A DNA stretch of 64,000 nt from Kalmanozyma brasiliensis GHG001 (Eukaryota > Basidiomycota > Ustilaginomycetes > Ustilaginales), in assembly GCF_000497045.1 (NCBI RefSeq), contig NW_015961970.1, positions 186,802 through 250,801 on the forward strand, written 5' to 3'. Position 1 is the first letter of the stretch; every line of letters begins with the position of its first letter. The notes beneath the pieces are model-generated. The model was not told the origin of the DNA. It worked only from the letters and a program-made list of their open reading frames with translations, and made no database searches. Position numbers and translations under genes: made by a program. Shown here one piece after another: positions 9,513 through 17,991 of the stretch.

Positions 9513-10166
9513 TCAGTCGGTCCAATGAACTTGATTCCTCGCCCACCGATCCGCTACCAGCCTTCTCTTATGATACAGCAGCCTTTGATGTTTATACCTT
9601 CGGACAAAGCTCGCGTCGTCCACGATTGCCTCCTCGCTCGTACCGCTATCGTCTCTCGGATATGCCAGACCCTCGACAAACGCATTGGCCAATTCCTCGG
9701 ATCGATCGTTGAGTTTGCTGGCCGACTGCGTCAAACCAAAGTGCAGAGCGGACGGGTTGAATCGCTTCTGTACCTCGTTGAGCTGCGCTTCTCTTGTCGC
9801 CCACTCGGCCTCTAGCGACTTTGCTCGGTCGAAGAGCTGCTGCGTCTCGGTGCGGAGCGCTTGGAGCGGCACCTGGCGCTCCATGTTGCGCGTCGCTTTG
9901 GCTTCGTTGGTGCGCAGCAGGTCGGCGTGCACGCGGTAGAGAGACTGGGCTTGAGGCAGCGAGTGGAAGAATGCTTCGAAGAAGGCTTGGTTCGGCGAGA
10001 TGGACTCGGATGGTGGCTGCTGCGAGGAGGAGGGAGGTGCAAGCTGGGATGGGGGGACGTCGTCGTAGGCCAGCGCTTGAAGGTCCTGTCGCGAGAGAGA
10101 GGCGGTTTGCGGGAAGGCGGTGGTGAGACGCGTTTGAAGCGACGTCGAGGCTGGCGAATCGGTCAT
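9513..10166 (-). CDS. VPS37: ESCRT-I subunit VPS37 (Mod(r) domain)
   Basis: 217 residues with a Mod(r)-type helical domain covering roughly 55-210: FFHSLPQAQSLYRVHADLLR, then a long coiled coil with RFNPSALHFGL in the middle and a basic end (YKHQRLLYHKRRLVADRW). This pattern is that of Vps37, which joins the ESCRT-I stalk with Vps23 and Vps28 for endosomal sorting. The first about 50 residues are Ser/Pro/Gln-rich and disordered. The start ATG at 10166 is supported by the short MTDSPAS leader with no upstream alternative. Divergent from the Nudix gene. VPS41, another endosome/vacuole factor, lies further along in the window but is not linked. Confidence 0.85.
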   Translation of the reverse strand: MTDSPASTSLQTRLTTAFPQTASLSRQDLQALAYDDVPPSQLAPPSSSQQPPSESISPNQAFFEAFFHSLPQAQSLYRVHADLLRTNEAKATRNMERQVPLQALRTETQQLFDRAKSLEAEWATREAQLNEVQKRFNPSALHFGLTQSASKLNDRSEELANAFVEGLAYPRDDSGTSEEAIVDDASFVRRYKHQRLLYHKRRLVADRWARNQVHWTD

Positions 10167-10791
10167 GGCGACGACTAGATTGACAGCTTGCTCTGTGCTA
10201 GCCAGTCAGTGACCTCGACTGTGGATGGTGAGCAGGCAAGAATGAGAGTTGTGACAGTTGCAGTCTTCGAGATGCGAGTTGCCCGTGCGTTGTGGAGAAT
10301 TTTGGCTCGGCTTTCCGGTGTTAGACCTTTGTCAGATCTGTGCAAGGTTTGTGTCTGGCGGAGAGTGGAACCGGTGTCGGCTAAAGGAACCGGCTGAAAA
10401 GAAAGCGCATTTTCATGTGGGATTTCGGCTCGTTGCTCACGACTCCGCTTGACCACTTTCACCAACCCCGGTGCGTCCAACAGAGCAAGGGCGCAGACGG
10501 CTACTTTTTGGGCTCGCGGCATTCCGTTTTGATAGCCGTGTCGTCGCAGTCGTCTTACCCTTCGCTTCTGTCGAGCGCTGGCAGGATTTCAACATCCTTC
10601 TTCGTCCTGATCGACAGAGGCTCGGCTTGGTGCAGCCTTCGTTACGATACCCTTCAACAGCAACAGGAAGCGCCACCGCGATTCGAGTTCGAGCAGGACT
10701 ACGACGGGTGTCTGATACACAGGACAACTCCGACACCTTCTCTTCCCCTACTGGCAGCTACGACCTCCATACAGCCCTGTGCGGATCCACG
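10167..10791. promoter_or_regulatory. Divergent promoter region VPS37 / Nudix
   Basis: About 625 bases between divergent starts. The Nudix frame stays open upstream to an ATG at 10471, so part of this could be coding if the longer start is used. No clear TATA box seen. Confidence 0.35.
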
Positions 10792-11889
10792 ATGAAGGTC
10801 AAAGAGGCGCTCTACAATGCGCTCTTTGGACCGGACCGATCAGGCGCATCCACATCCTCTCAACCCACCACATCGCTCGCGCAGGCAGCGGCCCTGCTCC
10901 AGGTCCCACCAGACTCGCTCTCCGCCTTGTCGTCCCATTCGATCCACGCCTTGCAGAACCTGAAGCGGTACGTGCCGCGGGCGGGTTCGGAGCCGTGTCC
11001 GTCGTCGGTGCCTGCGTATCGGCGGGCGGCGGTGTTGCTGGGTCTCTTCGCGGGGCGCAATGGCGAGCTGTACGTCATCCTCTCCAAACGCTCCTCGCGG
11101 TTGCGCTCGCATGGGGGGGACACGGCGATACCCGGTGGTCGATTCGAGCCGACAGATCGCGATCTCGAGTTCACTGCTCGTCGCGAGGCGTTCGAAGAGA
11201 CCGGTCTGCCCATCGACAGCACCAAGGCGGTCAAGTTGTGCGAGCTACCCCCCTTCTTGTCCGCCAACGAGCTGGTCGTTACCCCCTTCGTAGTCTTTCT
11301 TACGGACCACAGCATTCAACCCCACCTCAATCCGCGCGAGGTCGACAGCCTCTTCTCCCTCCCCCTCGTATCGTTTCTCTACCACAACCCACCACGTCCT
11401 CTCCGGCGCAGCTTGCACTTACCACCAACGCCAGATCCAGAAGCACTGCGTCACATGCCCGCCAACGAGGTCTCGGCGATATCCGATTGGCATACCTGCC
11501 GGGACATCCTCTGGCTTGGAGGACACCGCATTCGACGACACACCTTCTGGGACGAACGCAACCCCATCCGAGGCCTCACCTCCGACATCCTCATCCTCGC
11601 CGCCAACATCGCCTACGAGATGCACCCCCAATTTGTCGTCCGCAGCCCCGGCCAGCCGAGACAGACCGATTTGATAAACTTGGCCTTCAACAGCCCTCTG
11701 GCCGTCAAGAAGTTCAGGGTCAGGCCACGGATGCAGTTCCTCAAAACGCCGGACGCATTCAGCTTCAATAGGACCGAGAGGACGAATGACGAGCTGGAAC
11801 AACCCCAGGACGAGAGGAGTGATTTTCAGCTTGCGCCGCCTATGGACGGGAAGGATGGGGGAAAAGAGGTGGCCAAGCCAAAGCTCTGA
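10792..11889 (+). CDS. Nudix hydrolase, coenzyme A diphosphatase type (PCD1/NUDT7-8)
   Basis: 365 residues from the ATG at 10792. The Nudix box runs from GGRFEPTD (115-122) to REAFEETGL (131-139) and has the CoA-pyrophosphatase arrangement, in which Asp replaces the first Glu of the general motif. Upstream RAAVLLGLF and downstream FLSANELVVTPFV fit the same family, which cleaves CoA and oxidised CoA to 3',5'-ADP and phosphopantetheine, in yeast in peroxisomes. The protein ends in PKL, a weak PTS1-like tripeptide. The frame is open to an upstream ATG at 10471, giving 472 residues; the extra 107 residues look like translated 5' UTR but a targeting extension cannot be excluded. Stop codons of this gene and RTP1 are 90 bases apart. 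Confidence 0.85.
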   Translation: MKVKEALYNALFGPDRSGASTSSQPTTSLAQAAALLQVPPDSLSALSSHSIHALQNLKRYVPRAGSEPCPSSVPAYRRAAVLLGLFAGRNGELYVILSKRSSRLRSHGGDTAIPGGRFEPTDRDLEFTARREAFEETGLPIDSTKAVKLCELPPFLSANELVVTPFVVFLTDHSIQPHLNPREVDSLFSLPLVSFLYHNPPRPLRRSLHLPPTPDPEALRHMPANEVSAISDWHTCRDILWLGGHRIRRHTFWDERNPIRGLTSDILILAANIAYEMHPQFVVRSPGQPRQTDLINLAFNSPLAVKKFRVRPRMQFLKTPDAFSFNRTERTNDELEQPQDERSDFQLAPPMDGKDGGKEVAKPKL

Positions 11890-11978
11890 ATATGTACTTT
11901 TAGCGTCACGGCCATGGATAGATATAATGTTTTGCATGTCGAACACGGATGCGATTGATGAGAGAGTGGGCTGTGGGG

Positions 11979-14900
11979 TCAGCGAGCGAGGAAGAGCCCA
12001 GACTGGACAAGGTCGAGCGAGAGGGCGTCAACGTGCTCGATACAGTCGTGCGCATGCGTACGCACGATGGAGTCGGTATCGCCGGCTTCCACGTAGGCAG
12101 CCACCTGCTTGAGTCGGTCCAGAAGCTGCGGTGGGAAGAGCAAGTCCTTCTTCTGCAGCCGCTCCGTCTTTGGCGCCTCCCCTTCGCCCGACGCAGCAAC
12201 CGAAGGCAAGATTCCGCCTCCTGGAAGCCGCAGCGCCGAAAGCTTCTCCACCAACCTCCCTCCGCTTGCACTGCTATCCTGCTCTTCCAGCTGAAACCTC
12301 GTCCCGCGCACAAGCAGCGTGAGCAGCAGCATCGCAGCACGACGCAAATGCGCCACTTTCGCATCGCTAGTCGTTGCACTATCCAGCTTCTTCTGTTCCT
12401 CCGCTCTTTTCTGCTCCTTCTCCTCGTCGTTGGCATCCACGCGCTTGCCCTGTACATTCATCTTGACCGTCTCTTTGCCAGCATTCGGCCGGTGCACCAT
12501 CTCGATCACCACAATGTCGATGCACACCTCGGCGAGCTGCCCCGCATATCCCTTTCTCGCCATCGCCATCGGTGCCGCTTCGATTACCGTGCCCAAGATT
12601 GAAACAAACGACGACCGCAACACATTCGGCAGCGCCCGATCGCGCAGCTTGACCAACAACGGCGGCACCACTGCATCGAAATGCGCAACCATCGCATCGC
12701 CACACCGCTGGATCACTTGGAGCAACGCTTCGCCCACCCGCAGCCGCTTTTCCACCTCCCGCGCCGCCAGGCCTTGCGATGCAAGCCCGTCATCCCGACC
12801 GATGTAGATGCCGACCAGGCGGGCGATGGGTTGGGCACCCCCGCTGGAGGTCAAAGCCGCAAGTCCTTGCACAGCGTTGAGGTAGAGGTAGGACTCTTCG
12901 TCCTCCACCGCGTGCAGGAAGATGTCCAGAATCGCGGGGATGAGCGCCGGATCGACCCTTACGACATGCTGCCCACCCGCCTTGGGGTCGTCCGATACCA
13001 GGCGACGCAGAAGAACCAAGCCGTGCGCGCGCACAGGCAGGATCGGATCTTGCAACAGCTTCAACGCTTCTTGGTACGTCTCTTGCGCCTGGGCGTAGGC
13101 AAGGGCTTTCGCCGAGGTCTCGCTCGTCGTCGTGGCGGGAGCGGGTGCAGTGGAGCGGAGGGAGTTGCGACGAGCCAGCAGGACCAGCTTGGCTTCCTTG
13201 GCGAGACCGCGGATCTCAGCGGAGGGGCTATCGAGCAGAGACTCGATCTTGTCCGCAATGACAAGGAGCATGGGCTGCGTCTCGCTGGAGAGTGAGGTGT
13301 CTGACTCGAGCAGCGAGAGGAGCAGGCTGAGCGCGGTCGTGACGAGCTCCTCTTCATCCTCGTCGTCTCCCGTTGGCTCATTGTCTTCTGCCGTTTTGGA
13401 CGTGTTCGCTTCATTTCCTTCCTCCAGACTGGATATGCCAGCTTGTTGTTTGCCAGCCACGTCGAAGAGCGAGGGCATGGAGCCTGGCGGATTCGACGGC
13501 TTAGCCGAGATGAATGGTATCTCGGTGTTGTTTTCATCGTTTGGTGCAGCTTTGTCCTGCAGCATTTGTGGTGGTGCCTGGCGCTGGCTCGGTGATGAGA
13601 GGGAAAAGTCGATGAAAGCGAGCGTCGCAGGGACATCGCCTTGGAGCAGATCGGATCCAAATGCCTCTAGAAGCTGCAAGATCAGCTGCAGGTACAGCAC
13701 CGACCTGGTCTCCGAGCCGGACTCATCCTCTGCTCCGACCACCTGCGCCCTCGAAGTCGCCTTTATCGCCATGTAGACGTTCAAGAAAGAGGGTAGCAGA
13801 TGACGAGCCAGATCCTTACGATCTGCGCCCTTCAACAGCATCGCGAGCAGGCGTGGATCCGGCTGCAGACCCAGCTTGGCCGAGAGGTCTGGCGCGATCT
13901 TGGTCAGGTCGAGCTCGTTGTTGTCGCCTGTGCTGATCTGTTTGGCGAGTGCGGCTATGCTGAGGTCCTTGAGCAGTGTCGAGATGTCTTGGTCGTCCTG
14001 ATCGGGCCGCTGACCATAGCGTACAGAGACGCCTTCCGGTTCCTCGCTCCAGAAGAAGTCACCTCGCGCGTTCTCGACATCTCCGTTGATCCGGTATCCG
14101 ATACCCTTCTCGGCTGTTTGGACCGACTGGATGAGAGACTGAGCGCCGTGTTTGGCGTCGACAAGGCGCACCCACGTTTTGAGGAAGTTGGACACTTCAG
14201 CCTTGAGCCTGTCGGCGTGACCGCCAGACTCGAGCGATCTGACCTTGCCCTTGCCAGTGCCGCCTTGCTTAGCGTGGACGAAGTTGTACAGCGTCAGGAG
14301 CTGCGGTAAGATGGGCTCGAACAAGGTCGTGAAAAAAGTCGGCGAGGGTTCTGAGAAGAGCAAGAAGCTGGACAAGGTCGAGATGGCGCTTTCCAGATCC
14401 GCTGCTGACACTACGACTGTCGACGCGGACTGCGTCTCGGCAGACGACCTCGTCTGCTGCGTTTCCACCGCTGCTTGCATCGACGGACGGAACTTGGAGT
14501 AGACCCGATCGTGCATGGTCTGGGAGAAGAGTTTCGGGTGTCGTTCTGAGATTCGAGTGAGGACAAAGCCAGCCGCCCTCATTTGTTCCTGCGGCGGCGG
14601 AGTGATGTTCGAGGATGTGCTGAGATCGGGCGCCAGAATGTCGAGAAGGTTTGGCAGGATGATAGGCAGATACACGTCGATGGGCATGCCCTGTGGCGGC
14701 GTCAAGAGGAGCCGAGCACATTGCTCGAATCTTTTGAGCGAGTTGGTACCCGGTGCAGCGGTGCCTGTGCCTTCGTCTTTGCCGCCGAGCTCAGCGGTCT
14801 CGGCCGCGTCTGCACCGCCAAATGTGATGATGAAGAGCGAGCGCACCCCCTCGGATCGGAGAAGCTGAGCGCTCAACAGACGCGATGAGACCGCTTTGAC

Positions 14901-15890
14901 GAAGGAAGGCGCGCCCAGCTTCGCATCCGAGTGCGCAATCACCGAGGACAGGGCAGACATGGCAGAGTGTGTTGACAGGAATCGAAGCAATTGCGTGGTT
15001 GCTGTCGACGTGCGCTTTTGAATCGCATCTTTGGCCGGTGTGGTCGTCGAAGGGGGCGCCGAGCTGATGCTAGGTCCGAAGCCCAACCGCAGAAGCGATG
15101 AGAGGTAGTCGACGATGCCAACGCGCAGCATGACCATGACAACGTCCGTTGGAGTAGAAGCAGTCCCGCGCGCTGCCGAGGTCTGACCTTGCGTGCTGAA
15201 GATGTCCATGAAGCTTTCGACCACGCTGAAAAGATCGGTCCGAGCCGTACAGAAAGCGTGCCTCGCCTGGGATCGTTCTCGCACTTCGGCGTCCTCGTCG
15301 ATCTCTTGGAAGCGATTGTCGGGTGTAAGCTTGCTCGAACGAGCCTTGTCTTGAGCCGAAGAAAAGCTCTTTGGCGTCATTGAGAACAGAGACTGATCGA
15401 ATGACTTGATGCGAGTCGAAAGAGCCCATTTGCAGGCTAGCGACTGCAAGGTCGTGACGAGCCTCACATCCTTAATGCCAAGCCCAACGTCTTCCGTAGC
15501 TTGAACACCTTTACGCTTGAAGCCTGACTGGCGGCCATCTTGCACGGCGACTCGCGAGCCGACATCCTTCTTCTTCTCAAGCAAGCCCGCATGGATGATG
15601 GAAAGCAGCCGCAGAGCTAGATCGCCTGTGGCCGCTTGAGGATCCGAGTGGAGCCGGAAGGACGAGAGCTCGGTGCAAGCGGCAATTGCGTGGCGCAGAC
15701 GATCGCTCAATGTTGCGTTGAGAGCGTCTTGGTTCTGCTGCTGATGTTGAGCTCCGAGCTTGGTGCTCTTTGCGCTCTTTTGGATGCCGAGCTCGTCATC
15801 GTGAGCGCCTGTGAGGATGCTCGAAGCATGCAGCGCCTGGTTCAAGCTCTGGCGATATGAGACGTCAGAGCTGGATGCAGAGTCCGTCAT
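11979..15890 (-). CDS. RTP1: RTP1/TANGO6 family, RNA polymerase II nuclear import factor
   Basis: 1303 residues, mostly HEAT-like helical repeats. The region around residue 940-1010 (LLQDPILPVRAHGLVLLRRL, then YLYLNAVQGLAAL) is the conserved RTP1 C-terminal domain 1; LRRAAMLLLTLLVRG near 1180 resembles the second C-terminal domain. Rtp1 in yeast couples RNA polymerase II to nuclear import by binding polymerase subunits and nucleoporins; animal TANGO6 is the relative. Low-complexity acidic/Ser-rich linkers near 800-870 are probably disordered. The whole reading frame is intronless. The start at 15890 is the first ATG of the frame. Confidence 0.8.
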   Translation of the reverse strand: MTDSASSSDVSYRQSLNQALHASSILTGAHDDELGIQKSAKSTKLGAQHQQQNQDALNATLSDRLRHAIAACTELSSFRLHSDPQAATGDLALRLLSIIHAGLLEKKKDVGSRVAVQDGRQSGFKRKGVQATEDVGLGIKDVRLVTTLQSLACKWALSTRIKSFDQSLFSMTPKSFSSAQDKARSSKLTPDNRFQEIDEDAEVRERSQARHAFCTARTDLFSVVESFMDIFSTQGQTSAARGTASTPTDVVMVMLRVGIVDYLSSLLRLGFGPSISSAPPSTTTPAKDAIQKRTSTATTQLLRFLSTHSAMSALSSVIAHSDAKLGAPSFVKAVSSRLLSAQLLRSEGVRSLFIITFGGADAAETAELGGKDEGTGTAAPGTNSLKRFEQCARLLLTPPQGMPIDVYLPIILPNLLDILAPDLSTSSNITPPPQEQMRAAGFVLTRISERHPKLFSQTMHDRVYSKFRPSMQAAVETQQTRSSAETQSASTVVVSAADLESAISTLSSFLLFSEPSPTFFTTLFEPILPQLLTLYNFVHAKQGGTGKGKVRSLESGGHADRLKAEVSNFLKTWVRLVDAKHGAQSLIQSVQTAEKGIGYRINGDVENARGDFFWSEEPEGVSVRYGQRPDQDDQDISTLLKDLSIAALAKQISTGDNNELDLTKIAPDLSAKLGLQPDPRLLAMLLKGADRKDLARHLLPSFLNVYMAIKATSRAQVVGAEDESGSETRSVLYLQLILQLLEAFGSDLLQGDVPATLAFIDFSLSSPSQRQAPPQMLQDKAAPNDENNTEIPFISAKPSNPPGSMPSLFDVAGKQQAGISSLEEGNEANTSKTAEDNEPTGDDEDEEELVTTALSLLLSLLESDTSLSSETQPMLLVIADKIESLLDSPSAEIRGLAKEAKLVLLARRNSLRSTAPAPATTTSETSAKALAYAQAQETYQEALKLLQDPILPVRAHGLVLLRRLVSDDPKAGGQHVVRVDPALIPAILDIFLHAVEDEESYLYLNAVQGLAALTSSGGAQPIARLVGIYIGRDDGLASQGLAAREVEKRLRVGEALLQVIQRCGDAMVAHFDAVVPPLLVKLRDRALPNVLRSSFVSILGTVIEAAPMAMARKGYAGQLAEVCIDIVVIEMVHRPNAGKETVKMNVQGKRVDANDEEKEQKRAEEQKKLDSATTSDAKVAHLRRAAMLLLTLLVRGTRFQLEEQDSSASGGRLVEKLSALRLPGGGILPSVAASGEGEAPKTERLQKKDLLFPPQLLDRLKQVAAYVEAGDTDSIVRTHAHDCIEHVDALSLDLVQSGLFLAR

Positions 15891-16827
15891 GCCGAGCCCG
15901 TAGGTATCAAAGCCATCCTCTCAGCCTGGAGCGGATGTCGAGAGGGGGAATCTGGTTGACCTGATGGTGGTGGCCAGAAGGACAGCGACTCAGCATCGGA
16001 GTGCAAGCTGAAATGACAGGACCTTGTTTGGTTTCGGCGTGTTTCTGTGTTCTTCCTAGCGAGAGCAGACCCTGAACTGCCAAATTCGCCGTTGAGCGCC
16101 AAACAAAAAAAGCGCAGCGGTGGAGGCTGAGCGAGCGAGCGGGAAGTGAGCTTAACAGTCGATAGAGGACCATAACTGCATAGCCGGAAGCTGATGCTTG
16201 TGACAGGCCACAGAGTATCGACATCAAGCAAGAGACGCTCAGACGTTCGAGTGTGGATAACCAAAAGGACATAATCGAAGGTGATTTGACCGGAACTGAG
16301 CAAAGGGAGCTGGGCTTGGCATGCATACTGGGGTAGTAGAGCCACGACGATGAAGCGGGATCAATCTGCTCAAATGACGCACGGATTCTTGGCTTTGAAA
16401 CGCTCACAGCCGACGTTGAATGGCGAAAGCCTCTGTCAAGCATCCATCAGACTGCTGAGCACCTCAGCATGACCAGCTCACACCCATGAGACAAGCCGAG
16501 CCGCTTCCGCACAGCTGGCGCGCATCTTCTATCCGCCACCTTCGGCCGATGTCAATCATGGCACAGTCAGGCTTGCCGCAGGAGATCAGGTATGCATGCT
16601 TAGATAGAGTCGAGTCTCAAAAGGGTGTGATGTACAGTGTCGGTGGTGTGGCTCCTCGTGTCTTGCAAAGGACCTCGGTTCGAAGCCAGGTGAAGCGAGG
16701 GAGCATGGTCCTTCCATCAGTATCCATGAATGGCTGGAGGGAGGTCTAGCTTTGGAGCTGTCTTTCCAGTGAGAGGAGTTCGCTGCATCGACACGAGGAA
16801 GTTCTATCTTCGTCCTCTCGACCGCGC
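15891..16827. other. Intergenic region between RTP1 and IDH1
   Basis: About 940 bases upstream of RTP1 and downstream of IDH1, both on the minus strand. Two overlapping minus-strand frames (to about 150 and 178 residues) extend upstream of RTP1 but have no protein-like features. No RNA gene recognised. Confidence 0.4.
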
Positions 16828-17991
16828 TTAGAGGTTAGAAAGAACGGCCTGGGTGAACTCGTGGGTCTTGGACTTGCCGCCCATGTCGGCGGTTCGCACC
16901 TTGCCGTCCTGGATGACCTTGTACACCGACTCGGCGATCTGGTTGGCCTGTGTGTCGAGGCCGAGGTGACGCAGCATCATGGTAGCACTGAGGATCATGG
17001 CAGCCGGGTTGGCGGCGTTGGTGCCCATAATGTCCTTGGCGACGTGACGGCAACCGGGCTCGTAGAGCGCAAACTCACGGCCAATGTTGCAGCCTGGCAC
17101 AGTACCGGGACCGCCGACGAGCGCAGCACCGATGTTGGAGACAATGTTGCCGTACAAGTTGGGCATGACCATGACGTCGAACTGCTGGGGCTTGGAGACG
17201 AGCTGCATCGAGGTGTTGTCGACAATCATGTCGTTCGAGGTGATGCCGCTCGACTTGTACTCCTCGGCAACCTTGCGGAATGTGTTGAGGAAGAGACCGT
17301 CACCGAGCTTCATGATGTTGGCCTTGTGGACGCAGGTGACACGCTTGCGGCCGTTCTTGAGCGCAAAGTCGAATGCGAAGCGCGAGATACGCTCAGCCTT
17401 GGCGCGCGTCGAGACCTTGAGCGACTCGACGACACCGGGGTAGGAGGAGTGTTCGAGACCCGAGTACTCGCCCTCGGTGTTCTCACGGATGATGGCAAAG
17501 TCGACGTCCTTGTGGCGGGTGGGGTAGCCGGGGAGCGACTTGCAGATGACGAGCGAGGCGTAGATGTCGAGCTGCTGGCGCATGGCGACGTTCCACGAGT
17601 TGTGAGAGCCGGTCTCGATGGGGGTGAAGAGGATGCCCTTGAGGCCGACCTTGTTGCGCTTGAGCGACTCCATGGCCTCCTTGAAGAGCGACTCGGAGCC
17701 GTGGGTCTCGCCGGAGACGTTGAACTGCTCCCACTCGACGGGGACGTTCATGACCTCGAAGATCTCCTTGACCGAATCGGTGATCTCGACACCGACACCA
17801 TCACCGGGAATGAGGGTGACGGTGTAGACACCGCCGTACTTGGTGGGGCCCTTGGAGATCTTTGGTGTGCCGGCAGCGAGCGTGGTAGCCGGTCGGAGGA
17901 CCTGAGGCAGGTTGGGGAGGACGAGGCCGGACTTGGTGGCCTGCTTGAGGGCGGGGGCGGCAGCCCTGTTGAGCTGTCGGAGAGAGTTCAT
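16828..17991 (-). CDS. IDH1: NAD-isocitrate dehydrogenase subunit 1, mitochondrial
   Basis: 387 residues of an isocitrate/isopropylmalate dehydrogenase fold, the regulatory-type subunit of mitochondrial NAD-IDH, which converts isocitrate to 2-oxoglutarate in the TCA cycle as an octamer with IDH2. Residues 1-45 are a basic, Ala/Leu/Ser-rich presequence. Signatures: VTLIPGDGVGVEITDSV, GSHNSWNVAMRQQLDIYAS (where catalytic subunits have the Arg-rich substrate loop), [14 protein letters not shown], and MPNLYGNIVSNIGAALVGG. Loss of catalytic residues in the substrate loop (SHNSWNVAMR instead of SLNLTLRR) marks the regulatory subunit. The start at 17991 is the ATG just before the presequence; the frame is open further upstream through Cys/Ala repeats that are probably 5' UTR. 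Divergent from IDH2. Confidence 0.93.
   Translation of the reverse strand: MNSLRQLNRAAAPALKQATKSGLVLPNLPQVLRPATTLAAGTPKISKGPTKYGGVYTVTLIPGDGVGVEITDSVKEIFEVMNVPVEWEQFNVSGETHGSESLFKEAMESLKRNKVGLKGILFTPIETGSHNSWNVAMRQQLDIYASLVICKSLPGYPTRHKDVDFAIIRENTEGEYSGLEHSSYPGVVESLKVSTRAKAERISRFAFDFALKNGRKRVTCVHKANIMKLGDGLFLNTFRKVAEEYKSSGITSNDMIVDNTSMQLVSKPQQFDVMVMPNLYGNIVSNIGAALVGGPGTVPGCNIGREFALYEPGCRHVAKDIMGTNAANPAAMILSATMMLRHLGLDTQANQIAESVYKVIQDGKVRTADMGGKSKTHEFTQAVLSNL

Noticed and set aside
16660..16690. tRNA T-arm-like sequence (CTCGGTTCGAAGCCAGG)
   Set aside because: The stem pairs poorly and no acceptor, D or anticodon arm can be built around it.
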